Below are positions 8,324 to 17,091 of a stretch of 64,000 nucleotides of DNA, piece by piece (the stretch's first letter is position 1; every line of letters starts with the position of its first letter). The notes beneath the pieces are model-generated. The model made no database searches. It was not told the DNA's origin and saw only the letters and a program-made list of their open reading frames with translations. Source of the DNA: a virus; IMG/VR virus record IMGVR_UViG_3300027983_000009, positions 18,681 through 82,680 of that record, one strand, 5' to 3'. The position numbers and the translations under genes were made by a program.

Positions 8324-9604
8324 TTAGCTGGCCTTTGGTGCCAGGATGGCTAATCGCTGGAGCAGGGAGTGGATTTGGCCTCTGAGGTCCTGCTGCCCCT
8401 GCTCCAGACTGGCCACCCGTTCGGTGAGGAAGGTTAACCGTACTTCCGGGGCATCCATGTTGCAGACAGCATCTGAGTGCCGGCAGAAGATGTATTGGCG
8501 TAATCCGGGCTGATACCACAACTTTGGTGCCACAGGCTGCCAGATAAACGGTAATCGCTTCCCGGGAGCCAGTGTGAAGATGAGGTCCCCATCCTGACTG
8601 ACTTCGCCAGCGCTTAGTATTCTGTGTCTGGCCGGCATATCCTTCTCGGCTAGTGACAGCAGCCCGTTATGGGTTATTGGCTCTCCGAGGTAGACGGAGT
8701 ACTCCATGTTCCATCGGATAGACTCAGGGACAGCAGAATCCCCGATTGTTGCGATGGTGGGCGACATGTCCTGAGTGTTGACTGGTTTGTCGAAGACCTG
8801 CAACGCTGTACCGAACGTATCCCAGATAATCCCATAGCATGGTTGTCCTGTGTTATGCTGAATTTCCTGCATTTTCTTGCGAACAGCGATAATGTTACCC
8901 AGAGCAGTGCTCAGGGATGTCCCAGCGTTCGCATTAGCCCCGAAGCCCGGTCTGGTGTTCACGTACCAATTGACCCAATGCACAGGGATAGGGCGAATAA
9001 AGCGAGCGCTCTCTATGGTGACCCCTGTGATGGTAGTTCCGATCACTGGTGCGTTCACGTCAGCCCATTTATTGTTGTCTACAGCACTCGTACGCAGGTC
9101 TTTCTGTCTGACGACCTCACCGATCTGTAGATGTCTGTGTCCCGGAGGTGCGGATAACGTCCGCCACGTCGATCGAACAGGGTGTGCTACCATCGCACTC
9201 TGACGGTACATTGAATAGACAGCAGAGTTTCCTTTGACAGTCTGCTTTATGCTGCCAGGGTCGCTGTGCCAGTACTTGGAGACGCCAAGACCGTACCAGC
9301 AGACAGGAACAGGGATCCAGTGCCCCTGATGCCAGTACACAGCATCCTCAGAGATAACCTGATCCCCGTAGACGATCTTGTAGTCCTCAGGAGACGACGG
9401 AGCACAGAATAGCTGGAATGCTGTAGGAACAGCCTCAGAGTGCCAGAAAGCCGCAGTAGTGAGCTCCCACGTACCTGTGCTGGTATTACCAACGTAACAG
9501 CTGGGAAAGATGACCTCCCCTTCGGTCATCAGCCTGTATGGGGCCTTCATACTGTCAATTAACCGGTGTGTGTGAGTGGGGAAGGATTCTGCAGCTTCTG
9601 ACAT
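8324..9604 (-). CDS. Large hypothetical protein on the minus strand, 426 aa
   Basis: One of only two convincing minus-strand genes. The ATG at 9604 is preceded (minus strand) by GGGAG at good spacing, and the product begins MSEAAESFPTHTHRLIDSMKAPYRL. The body is rich in Trp, Tyr and beta-like segments (HWIPVPVCWYGLG, FIRPIPVHWVNWYV), and a 35-residue coiled coil near the C-terminus reads LTERVASLEQGQQDLRGQI. The layout suits a virion structural or fibre-associated protein; no family is recognised. Its position between + strand genes suggests an inserted cassette. Confidence 0.7.
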   Translation of the reverse strand: MSEAAESFPTHTHRLIDSMKAPYRLMTEGEVIFPSCYVGNTSTGTWELTTAAFWHSEAVPTAFQLFCAPSSPEDYKIVYGDQVISEDAVYWHQGHWIPVPVCWYGLGVSKYWHSDPGSIKQTVKGNSAVYSMYRQSAMVAHPVRSTWRTLSAPPGHRHLQIGEVVRQKDLRTSAVDNNKWADVNAPVIGTTITGVTIESARFIRPIPVHWVNWYVNTRPGFGANANAGTSLSTALGNIIAVRKKMQEIQHNTGQPCYGIIWDTFGTALQVFDKPVNTQDMSPTIATIGDSAVPESIRWNMEYSVYLGEPITHNGLLSLAEKDMPARHRILSAGEVSQDGDLIFTLAPGKRLPFIWQPVAPKLWYQPGLRQYIFCRHSDAVCNMDAPEVRLTFLTERVASLEQGQQDLRGQIHSLLQRLAILAPKAS

Positions 9605-9748
9605 CTGTTGTACTCCCTGTGTTTTGCGTTGCTGGCACGGATATGCCTCTGCGGTCTTGTGTTCTTCGCCTCTGTGTGGCAGACTATAACCCTGAACTCC
9701 ACCCCTTGCTACCAATCAAGTCAAACCAGCGGAAACAAAGGATTTATT

Positions 9749-11014
9749 ATGTCGGATGCACTTGCAGCGATCAGGGCGTGGAGAAAAAGTGCACTTGTTT
9801 CGCCAATGGTTGCACCGGGTAACACAGCACCAAGACAGCAGCCCGGGGCACGACATGTGATGGGGAGTGGAATACCGCAAACAGGGCTTTCGACGCAGCG
9901 AGGAAAGGCTCCAGCGTTTCCAGGGTTGCCAGGAAGTCCAGCAGGAAATCCCATAGAGACACACGGAGCGTTGGGGCCGGCTGGGACTGTGGATGGCAAC
10001 CACGCAGCAGGTGTAGCGAAAGGATTTAAGATTGGCAGGGCAAGGCTTGCGGAGAAGGGTATGCAGGCAACTTCTTCTGGGAAAATCAATGTTTTTAGTA
10101 AAGATTCATCCCAGCTCCGCGGGTTCGTAGCAGGGCAGAGGAAGACTGCAGGCATGTATGCGGCTCATATTGTCTCGGCAAACCTACCACCTGAGCAGCG
10201 CAAGCAACTACTTGCGATAGCGAAGAACGTGGCCAGGTTTCGCCAAGCTATCGCGACAGATATGTCATCGCAGGGTTATCAGTCGTACGCTGGTGGAAGC
10301 ACAAACTTCCGTGACGACATACTTGAGCAGTTTCTGGAAAAGAACAAGGATGCACAGGTGGAGGCTGGCGATTCTTATGAGATATCTGCGAGAGGTCCTC
10401 GTCGGTGGATGGGTTTGCGACAAGGTGCACGTATTCCGATTGGGGAGGGTTACGCGACGTTAATGGATCATTTTGATGAGGGTGGGCAGGGGTATGAGCG
10501 TGACGAGTCTCATGCTGTAACAGATTTTTACGGCGAGGTGGATCCCGCTATTCACAGCTTTTTAGGTCAGATGACAGGCGGCCGCTACAAAACACCGAAA
10601 CCTCCGAAGGCACCATCTGCTCCGAAGTTAGAGGGTGTACCGGCGATAAAGGCGGCATTCAGACAACCGACTGATGTGTCGCCATACGCAGGTATTCATC
10701 GACGGATTCGCCACACTCTGGCGGGTGGTGCGATGGGCGGGTTAGTTGGTGTTGGGGTTGGTGGTTTAACTGGGGCTGGCGGGGCTGCCGGTGCCACAAT
10801 TGGCGGGCTGCACGGCATGTTTAGCGATCCGGGTGTAGATGAGGAGGGCAAGAAGCGGAGCCGGATGATGGCTGCACTTCGTGGTTCTCTGGGTGGTGGG
10901 GCGTTGGGTGCAGCTGGCGGATTGGCAGCTGGTGTTGGCGGGCTGGCTGGTGGTGCAGCTGGCGGCACAGTCGGGGCCAGCATCGACGACTGGCCCGTGG
11001 CGCCGCAGCTGTGA
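9749..11014 (+). CDS. Ala/Gly-rich protein with a glycine-zipper C-terminus, 421 aa
   Basis: The ATG at 9749 follows AAAGGA. The N-terminal 100 residues are Pro/Gly-rich and disordered, the middle is helical (AHIVSANLPPEQRKQLLAIAKNVARF), and residues 320-410 consist of long GGAMGGLVGVGVGG-like runs typical of glycine-zipper membrane-active segments. This could be an internal virion protein delivered through membranes, but that is inference. The DNA for SSQLRGFVAGQ (10109-10135) matches the intergenic repeat that follows the gene. It shares style with the genes at 11426 and 63386. Confidence 0.65.
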   Translation: MSDALAAIRAWRKSALVSPMVAPGNTAPRQQPGARHVMGSGIPQTGLSTQRGKAPAFPGLPGSPAGNPIETHGALGPAGTVDGNHAAGVAKGFKIGRARLAEKGMQATSSGKINVFSKDSSQLRGFVAGQRKTAGMYAAHIVSANLPPEQRKQLLAIAKNVARFRQAIATDMSSQGYQSYAGGSTNFRDDILEQFLEKNKDAQVEAGDSYEISARGPRRWMGLRQGARIPIGEGYATLMDHFDEGGQGYERDESHAVTDFYGEVDPAIHSFLGQMTGGRYKTPKPPKAPSAPKLEGVPAIKAAFRQPTDVSPYAGIHRRIRHTLAGGAMGGLVGVGVGGLTGAGGAAGATIGGLHGMFSDPGVDEEGKKRSRMMAALRGSLGGGALGAAGGLAAGVGGLAGGAAGGTVGASIDDWPVAPQL

Positions 11015-11425
11015 GCTCTCACATATACGCTCTCACATATACTCTCTCACAGCACATTTTGACAACAATCCCAGCCTTGCGGGTTCGTAGCAGGATAACA
11101 GGGGGCCAAAGTATACAGCTCCTCACATATACTCTCTCACGTATACGCTCTCACAGCAATCCCAGCCAGGCGGGTTCATAGCACGGCAACTGCACAAGTC
11201 CTCACATATACTCTCTCACAACAATCCCAGCTCTGCGGGTTCGAAGCAAGGCATGAACAGGGTTGTCACAGTGCACAATTCCTCACATATACGCTCTCAC
11301 AGCAATCCCAGCCAGGCGGGTTCATAGCACGGCAGCACAGTCCAGGATCCACAATAACAATCCCAGCCTTGCGGGTTCGAAGCAGGGCATCGCGTGCAGC
11401 CGGACAAACAAGCACAGGAGAAAAC
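11015..11425 (+). repeat. Intergenic array of two alternating short repeats
   Basis: A 410-nt gap without a convincing gene. One repeat is CTCACATATAC[T/G]CTCTCAC, present about six times (11018-11052, 11120-11153, 11200-11219, 11281-11300). The other is a hairpin (type B), CAATCCCAGC + stem + GGGTTC[G/A][T/A]A + stem, at 11064-11094, 11154-11186, 11221-11252, 11300-11331 and 11357-11387. In the best copies CTTGC pairs with GCAGG around a 9-nt loop. Spacers vary from about 13 to 30 nt. It ends at the ribosome binding site of the next gene. A sixth copy lies inside the preceding gene and a seventh at 37273-37300. Confidence 0.8.
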
Positions 11426-12571
11426 ATGTTCAACAACCTCACGGATCTGCGGGCAGTCCACTGTCTATATGTGTTGACGCATCCGGATAGCCAGCTACAG
11501 AAGCAGGCCATCAACATGAAGGGTCTTTCCAAAGTCCTGTCCCGTACAGCCTCCAAAACAATGGGCAGGCCTGTGGCAGGACCTGGAGCTGCACCGATAC
11601 AGTCGCCGGTCAGGCAGATGCGTGTGCCTACACCGGCGCAGCAGAAATCAATCACCACATCAATGGCGACCAAGGTACCGCCGCCACCAGCCAAGTCGTT
11701 GGCGACCAGAGCTGTAGCAGCTGTGACACCTGCTGTGAAGGCTGTCGCGGCACCCAGATCGAGACCGGCACCAGCGTTGGTAGAAGCGAACATAGGCAAA
11801 CCTTTGCCGAGTCGTGCTGGTAGAGCCCTCAACACTGTCGCTAACGTGCCTGCAGGTGAGAGATTTCGCCAGAGGCCAGTCATGAACACAGCAAAACTGC
11901 TGTCCGCTGACGGTGTGCCGGGTATGCGTAGGCTGAATCAGGCCGCGGCTGCCGGCTTGGTGTATTCGGGAGCTCGGGGCCTCAGTGATGCGAATCAGGC
12001 TGTGAACGATTCGATCTACAACACGACCAGCGATTATGGTGTGCAGGCTGGGCTGACACCTAATCAGAGAAGGAGGCTGAGTGAGCAGGGGCAGAAGGTC
12101 AAGCAGTACACGTTGCAGGATGCAACCCTCGGGAGACTGAAACGAAATATTTTCGGTCATGGGGGTGACGAGGCTGCTGTAACCGCATCTAAATACAGAG
12201 ATGAGTTGTACGGCTTGGCGTTGAATGATGCGATGAAATATCAACTCTCTAAACCTGCTGTGGGTCGCGGTATGTTGGATTCCCTAATGCATTACAGAAG
12301 CCCGGCTGCTGCAGCTGTGTCAGGTGTGCAGCAGGCGGGTAAAAACTATCTGGGTGGTCATATGGAGTACAACGATCCAGCTGCGTACGCTGGGCCGATA
12401 CAGCAAATGTACTCTACTATGAGGCCAGAAAACGAGCAGGATGCTAAGGATATGGCAGCAGCTGCTGTTCAAGGCGGCTGGAAACACCTGACACCAGAGC
12501 AGCAGCGGAAGCTGATTGAGAAGGTTGGACCGGCTGCAATAGCAGCAATGACTGCAAGTGTCGGCAGGTGA
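11426..12571 (+). CDS. Ala-rich basic hypothetical protein, 381 aa
   Basis: The ATG follows CACAGGAG at ideal spacing. The N-terminus MFNNLTDLRAVHCLYVLTHP precedes a long Ala/Pro/Thr/Lys-rich, probably disordered, part (residues 30-150). A helical region follows (VPGMRRLNQAAAAGLVYSG, LTPNQRRRLSEQGQKVKQY, WKHLTPEQQRKLIEKVGP). It is similar in composition to the gene before it and to the gene open at the right end of the window, which suggests a family of virion-internal or tail-associated proteins. There is no recognised domain. Confidence 0.6.
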   Translation: MFNNLTDLRAVHCLYVLTHPDSQLQKQAINMKGLSKVLSRTASKTMGRPVAGPGAAPIQSPVRQMRVPTPAQQKSITTSMATKVPPPPAKSLATRAVAAVTPAVKAVAAPRSRPAPALVEANIGKPLPSRAGRALNTVANVPAGERFRQRPVMNTAKLLSADGVPGMRRLNQAAAAGLVYSGARGLSDANQAVNDSIYNTTSDYGVQAGLTPNQRRRLSEQGQKVKQYTLQDATLGRLKRNIFGHGGDEAAVTASKYRDELYGLALNDAMKYQLSKPAVGRGMLDSLMHYRSPAAAAVSGVQQAGKNYLGGHMEYNDPAAYAGPIQQMYSTMRPENEQDAKDMAAAAVQGGWKHLTPEQQRKLIEKVGPAAIAAMTASVGR

Positions 12572-12616
12572 CGCCAACGCATCACAGTAAACAGTAAACA
12601 GTATAGGAGGCAGAGT

Positions 12617-12847
12617 ATGCAGATAACACTGGCAGCCAGGTCGTCGACAACTGCGGTATCTCTTCGGCTGTACAGAGTGCTAGCACAGGACAGAGAGTGG
12701 TCTTCTGTGAATTATGTGCGGGCAGCTGACGAGGGTCACGCCGTCACGTGCGTCAGGAATACGAATCAGGATCTGTACAATAATAGCCGTGTGTGGTTCA
12801 GTGTGACCATACAGGATGATTCCAAAGGAGTCGTGTTCAGAAGATAG
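12617..12847 (+). CDS. Small beta-rich hypothetical protein, 76 aa
   Basis: A strong TAGGAGG precedes the ATG. The product starts MQITLAARSS and has alternating beta-like residues (VSLRLYRVLA, VWFSVTIQDDS). The MQITL start is shared with proteins at 48856 and 52946. The function is unknown. Confidence 0.65.
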   Translation: MQITLAARSSTTAVSLRLYRVLAQDREWSSVNYVRAADEGHAVTCVRNTNQDLYNNSRVWFSVTIQDDSKGVVFRR

Positions 12848-12872
12848 TGTGCTGCGAGTTAGTATTGCAGCA
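12848..12872 (+). promoter_or_regulatory. Type A-like leader hairpin
   Basis: GTGCTGC and GCAGCAC form a perfect 7-bp stem around the 11-nt loop GAGTTAGTATT. It begins at the stop of the previous gene and ends 32 nt before the giant repeat protein. The stem and loop sequences differ from other copies but the geometry is the same. Confidence 0.6.
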
Positions 12873-12904
12873 CTAAACCTCATTAAACAGAAAGCAGTAA
12901 ACAG

Positions 12905-15900
12905 ATGAAGCAGGTGAAGTTAGAAAAACTCACACAAGAACAGATCGCGCAGCTCCCGCTGCACACAGAGAAATGGTTGGAGATAGGGCTATCATGTGAG
13001 CCGTGCGATTTCGAGAAGGCCAAAGCGGCTGCAATCGAGTGCTACGTAGCAGCTGGGCTGGAGCCGCCCAAATTGTTTCTTCTTTTCGATTCGCCCATAG
13101 CGGCGGCTATGGGGGCGGTAGCACTGCAGTCTATTGCCTCGGATCAAGGTATGGAGCGGCTCCAGCACCAGCTCAGGAATAAAATCTTGGCGAAGGCCTG
13201 GGCGCAGGTCAGTGATCAGGTCGGTGCGAAGGTACGGGATCATGTCAAGGGACAGGTCGGCGATAGGATCGTGTATCAGATCTGGCAGACGGTCCGGGAT
13301 TCTCTCACTGCTCAGGTCGGTGATCGTGTCGATGCTCAGGTCAGCGAGCAGGTCACCGAGCAGGTCGGTAAGCAGATCAGGAATCAGCTCGCTGAGCAGG
13401 TCTTGGCTCAGCTCGACAACCAGGTCAGTGCTCAGGTCAGTTCTATGATCAACGATCGGGTCACGTGGTCGGTACGGGATATGGTCAACGGGGGGGTCAG
13501 TGATATGATCCGCGAGCAGGTCACGTGGCCGGTACGGGATATGGTCAACGAGGAGGTCTCGGATCAGGTCCGGAATCAGCTCACTGATCAGGTCTTGGAG
13601 CCGGTCGGTGATGCGATCCACTCGCAGGTCTCGGAGCTGCTACGGGAGCAGATCTGGGAGCAGGTCCGAGATCAGATCTGGGGTCGGATCGATACTCAGA
13701 TCCGTGATCATATCCGGGAACAGGTCGGCGATGATATCAGTGAGCAGATATGGGAGGCGGGCAATGCTACGCTCGCGGTTCGGGATCAGCTCTTGAGGCC
13801 GGTCCAGGATCAGGCCTGGGAGGTAGCCCAAGAGGCGATTGCGCATACTCCAGGCGAGAAAGTCAGCGATCAGGTACAGGTTAAGGTCTTGGGGCAGATC
13901 TGGGGTAAGCTCTGCGAGGAGCTCAGTAGTGAAGTCTTGGATCAGGTCATGAATCATGTCGTCGAGCCGGTCGAGCCGGTTATGTCGCAGATCCGGGACC
14001 GAATCCGGGAACAGGTCGGCGAGCAGGCCCAGGATCAGGCCAGTGCGGGGGTCCGCATTCAGGTCGATGCGCATGTCAGGTATGGGGTCACCGAGCCGGT
14101 CGGTGAGCAGGTTGGTACTCGTGTCTGGGGGCAGGTCTGGGCTGAGGCCAATAACCAGGTCAGTAATCAGGTCGCTGCACAAATCAGTGAGCTGATCAGT
14201 GGGCAGGTCGGTGAGCATGTCTGGGGTAAGGTCCGTGGTCCGGTCTCGGCTCAGGTACGCGAGAGCGTCGGTGAGCAGATCCAGGAGCAGGCTTGGAAGC
14301 AGGCCAGCGAGCAGACCCTTGAGGAGGTCGGTGATCAGGTCTCGGAGCCGCTCAGCGAGCCTGTCCGTGGGATGATCCGGGATCACGTCTTGGGTCAGGT
14401 TATTGATCAGATCCATGAGCAGATCAGCGAGACGGTCCGTAGGGTGATCCTGGGGCAGGTCAGCGGGCAGGTTCGGGAGCAAGTCTGGGAGCAGATCCGG
14501 ATGCGCGTCAGCGGTCAGGTCGGCGAGCAGGTCCGGGATACTGTCTCGGGTCAGGTCCATGAGCTGGTCAGCGAGACGACCATGGAGCAGGTCGGTGATC
14601 AGGTCTGGGGTCGGGTCATGAACACTGTAGGTGCACAGGCCCGGGCAGGGGGCCAGAATCAGGATTCGACTTGGGATCGGGTACAGGTTAAGGTCTTGGA
14701 GACTGTAGCGGATACGGTACGAGAGCAGGTCTTGAATCAGCTCAACGATCAGGTCTTGGAGCAGGTAGGTATGCCGGTATTGGCGCAGATCCAAAATCAG
14801 GCTCGGGAACAGGTCGGTGGTCAGGTCAGTGATCAGGTCAGTGATAGGGTCAGTGATCAGGTCAGTGATGAGGTTCGTGCGGAGGTCTCAGCCCGGGTCC
14901 GGAATTCGATCTGGGATCAGGTCATGGAGCAGGTCCGGCATCAGGTCGATGCGGATGTCAGGGATCTGGTCGGCGGGCAGATCCAAGAGCAGACCTCGGG
15001 GCAGGTCAGAAATCAGGTCTGGGCTCAGACCTGGGATAAGGCCTGGGAGAGTATCAACGCGACGATCCGGGAGAAAATCAGCGAGCAGGTCCGAGAGCAG
15101 CTCAAGGATCCGGTCAGGACTCAGGTCTGGGATCAGCTCCGGAGTCCGATCTGGGGGCAGGTCCGAGATCAGGTCGGCGAGCCGGCCATGGAGCAGGTCG
15201 TGGATCAGGTCTCGAATAAGGTCTCTGATCAGGTCAACACGGCGATCATGGATCAGGTCCGGGGGCAGGCCCGGAAGCAGACCCAGGAGCAGACCCCGGA
15301 GCAGTTACGAGAGCAGCTCCTGAATAAGGTCAGCGATCAAGTTTTTGGATCGCACGACGTAGGGTGGTTATCTTATTACGCATTTTTCCGCGAGCATTGC
15401 GGGTTAACGGAGGCTACAGATAAACTTTCCGGACTGCTTGAGCTGGCCAAGAACTGTGGCTGGTGGGCACCGTATAAGGGTGTGTGCATTTTTCAGCACC
15501 GGCACAGTGAGCTGCACCGAGATGAAGCGGGGCGACTGCACAACGAGACAGGGATGGCGTGTCGGTACCGTGATGGTTTTGGGGTCTGGTCGCTTCACGG
15601 CATACTAGTGGATGAGCAGATTGTTATGCGACCGGAGACACAAACGGTTGCGCAGATCAACGAGGAGACGAATCAAGACATCCGATCTATCCGAATCACC
15701 CGGTTTGGGTGGGCCAGGTATATTGAAGAGTCTGGTGCGGTGTGTGTGCACAGCATGATCAATCAGATCAGCAACACACCAGAAGCGTTGTACCGATTGG
15801 CAGACAATTCACAGAGGCTTGTTGCTGGCTGTGTGACTGGTAAGATGGTTACGATGGGTGTCCCATCTACCATCATGACGTGCGAGCAGGCTCAGCTGTG

Positions 15901-15943
15901 GCTTGCTGGCGACAAAAAGTTCAATCTGATAGCAGCTACATGA
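12905..15943 (+). CDS. Giant DUF6745-type protein with about 720 residues of QV repeats, 1012 aa
   Basis: Both ends match what I know of DUF6745 proteins. Residues 8-75 contain LTQEQIAQLPLHTEKWLEIGLSCEP and AAGLEPPKLFLLFDSPIAAA; residues 815-960 contain HRDEAGRLHNETGMACRYRDGFGVWSLHG and an ITRFGWARYIEESGA block. Between them residues 95-815 are built of 4-residue units x-Q-V-x (DQVSDQVREQVWEQV), so the domain is split by a long repeat insertion. The repeat DNA is full of GATCAGGTC, hence very many GATC sites. The repeats may form a fibrous or solenoid rod. The biochemical role of DUF6745 is unknown to me. Confidence 0.8.
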   Translation: MKQVKLEKLTQEQIAQLPLHTEKWLEIGLSCEPCDFEKAKAAAIECYVAAGLEPPKLFLLFDSPIAAAMGAVALQSIASDQGMERLQHQLRNKILAKAWAQVSDQVGAKVRDHVKGQVGDRIVYQIWQTVRDSLTAQVGDRVDAQVSEQVTEQVGKQIRNQLAEQVLAQLDNQVSAQVSSMINDRVTWSVRDMVNGGVSDMIREQVTWPVRDMVNEEVSDQVRNQLTDQVLEPVGDAIHSQVSELLREQIWEQVRDQIWGRIDTQIRDHIREQVGDDISEQIWEAGNATLAVRDQLLRPVQDQAWEVAQEAIAHTPGEKVSDQVQVKVLGQIWGKLCEELSSEVLDQVMNHVVEPVEPVMSQIRDRIREQVGEQAQDQASAGVRIQVDAHVRYGVTEPVGEQVGTRVWGQVWAEANNQVSNQVAAQISELISGQVGEHVWGKVRGPVSAQVRESVGEQIQEQAWKQASEQTLEEVGDQVSEPLSEPVRGMIRDHVLGQVIDQIHEQISETVRRVILGQVSGQVREQVWEQIRMRVSGQVGEQVRDTVSGQVHELVSETTMEQVGDQVWGRVMNTVGAQARAGGQNQDSTWDRVQVKVLETVADTVREQVLNQLNDQVLEQVGMPVLAQIQNQAREQVGGQVSDQVSDRVSDQVSDEVRAEVSARVRNSIWDQVMEQVRHQVDADVRDLVGGQIQEQTSGQVRNQVWAQTWDKAWESINATIREKISEQVREQLKDPVRTQVWDQLRSPIWGQVRDQVGEPAMEQVVDQVSNKVSDQVNTAIMDQVRGQARKQTQEQTPEQLREQLLNKVSDQVFGSHDVGWLSYYAFFREHCGLTEATDKLSGLLELAKNCGWWAPYKGVCIFQHRHSELHRDEAGRLHNETGMACRYRDGFGVWSLHGILVDEQIVMRPETQTVAQINEETNQDIRSIRITRFGWARYIEESGAVCVHSMINQISNTPEALYRLADNSQRLVAGCVTGKMVTMGVPSTIMTCEQAQLWLAGDKKFNLIAAT

Positions 15944-15956
15944 AAGAGGTCGCATC

Positions 15957-16403
15957 ATGACAACAGTGATTCAGGAAATCGAGAGTACTATGTGTCGTGT
16001 GAGGGCAGGTGTGGACCCACTTGTTCAGCCGGGGAGGCCCGAGAGCTTTACAAGGGGTTGCGTCGCTGGCGACGCCATCAGGCAGGGTGATTTGTATTTA
16101 GTTATTGTGGATACAGTGCCTGCGCACTTTATCCGGGCCACTGACGACTCGTGTCAGCTTGTGCCGGGTAACACTGAAGGAGCCAAGCACTGTCTTGACT
16201 CGTTGGAGGGTGTCACAAAGTGGTATCCACCTAACTGGTCCAGCGAGTCGTTGGAGGGTCCAATGTTGGTGCTGACAAAAGATCGCGTGGTGCTGCACCC
16301 AACACATGGACCGGTTACGCTGTTGGCGGAAACGACAATTGCGTGTCACTACCAGCGAGAGTTCGACGCGATTGAGATGAGGGAGCGAAGAGCTCTCGAT
16401 TAG
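15957..16403 (+). CDS. Companion of the DUF6745 gene, beta-rich protein, 148 aa
   Basis: It starts 13 nt after the DUF6745 stop. The pattern IRQGDLYLVIVDTVPAHF, then a middle block, VVLHPTHGPVTLL and a final CHYQREFD, matches a family I know only as uncharacterised proteins (QGDVLL...VP...HEEHGPI...QREY) found beside DUF6745 genes. It is probably a small beta-barrel. Whether it acts with the repeat protein is inferred from adjacency only. A perfect 12-bp hairpin follows. Confidence 0.6.
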   Translation: MTTVIQEIESTMCRVRAGVDPLVQPGRPESFTRGCVAGDAIRQGDLYLVIVDTVPAHFIRATDDSCQLVPGNTEGAKHCLDSLEGVTKWYPPNWSSESLEGPMLVLTKDRVVLHPTHGPVTLLAETTIACHYQREFDAIEMRERRALD

Positions 16404-16431
16404 TTGCTCATAAGCAGCAAGGTCCACTCTG

Positions 16432-16460
16432 TGCAGCCGGCTCATTGCGAGCCGGCTGCA
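16432..16460 (+). terminator. Perfect 12-bp hairpin
   Basis: TGCAGCCGGCTC and GAGCCGGCTGCA pair around ATTGC, 29 nt after the previous stop and 34 nt before the Gly-rich array. There is no T-run, so it could be an attenuator or RNA-stabilising hairpin rather than a full terminator. Confidence 0.6.
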
Positions 16461-16494
16461 GCAGGTGGCGGACAAAAAGAGAAGGGAGCGATAA

Positions 16495-16755
16495 GTGGAG
16501 GAACCCAGCAGCTTCAAACCAGTCGGTAGCAACCACATCGACGGCTACGGCAACCAGTGCGGCAACGGCTCCGGCTATGGCAACGGATACGGCTATGGCA
16601 ACGTCTACGGCTATGGCAACGGATACGGCTACGCCAGCGCCTACGCCAACGTCTACGCCAGCGGTTGCGGCAACGGCAGCTGTTCCGGTTACGGCGACGG
16701 CAACGGTTTCGGCAACGGCAGCAGCACAGTGTCGACATCTACCAGACGACGGTAA
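16495..16755 (+). CDS. Gly/Tyr/Asn-rich low-complexity protein, array copy 1, 86 aa
   Basis: A GTG start follows GAAGGGAGCG. The N-terminus is EEPSSFKPVGSN, the core is GYGNGYGYGNVYGYGNG-like, and the C-terminus STVSTSTRRR is shared with the next four genes. The core also holds Ala and Cys residues (YASGCGNGSCSG). The conserved ends and variable core suggest tandem duplication with selection on both ends. Its role is unknown: it could be a structural, adhesive or processed product. Confidence 0.7.
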   Translation: MEEPSSFKPVGSNHIDGYGNQCGNGSGYGNGYGYGNVYGYGNGYGYASAYANVYASGCGNGSCSGYGDGNGFGNGSSTVSTSTRRR

Positions 16756-16774
16756 CAGGAAGCAGGAAGGTAAA

Positions 16775-17071
16775 ATGCGCAGCTTAAAACTAGTAGGCTA
16801 CAGCTTAGGCTACGATCCAAGTTACGGCAACGGCAATGGCAATGGCTACGGCTATGGCAACGGCCACGGCAACAGCAACGGCTGCGACTACGGTAGCGGC
16901 TACGGTACCGGCAGCTGTTCCGGTTACGGCAACGGTTACAGCTATGGCAACCAATACGGCTCCGGCTCAGGCCCCGGCTCTGGCTTCGGGAACGGTTACA
17001 ACGGCTACAGCAACGGCGACGGCGGCGGTTACGGCGACACCACCATCTCAACGACTACCAGAAGACGGTAG
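16775..17071 (+). CDS. Gly/Tyr/Asn-rich low-complexity protein, array copy 2, 98 aa
   Basis: The ATG follows CAGGAAGGTAAA, the same leader sequence used by the following copies. It starts MRSLKLVGYSLGYDPSYGNG and ends TTISTTTRRR. The SLKLVG N-terminal block matches copies 5 and 6, and SVKLVG in copy 4. The core contains two Cys (NGCDYGSGYGTGSCSG). It sits 19 nt after copy 1. Confidence 0.75.
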   Translation: MRSLKLVGYSLGYDPSYGNGNGNGYGYGNGHGNSNGCDYGSGYGTGSCSGYGNGYSYGNQYGSGSGPGSGFGNGYNGYSNGDGGGYGDTTISTTTRRR

Positions 17072-17091
17072 CAGAAAGCAGGAAGGTAAAA

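Noticed and set aside
11221-11387. GGGTTCGAA motifs as tRNA T-arms
   Set aside because: No acceptor, D or anticodon arms can be drawn around them, and the copies are short hairpins with 9-nt loops.
11015-11425. Array read as a CRISPR array
   Set aside because: Two repeat types alternate, the repeats are degenerate, the spacers vary from about 13 to 30 nt, and no cas gene is near (the Cas12m-like gene is 20 kb away).
13640-14794. Long open frame on the minus strand opposite the DUF6745 gene
   Set aside because: It is a by-product of the 12-nt repeat (PDLLTDL-type product) and has no start signal.
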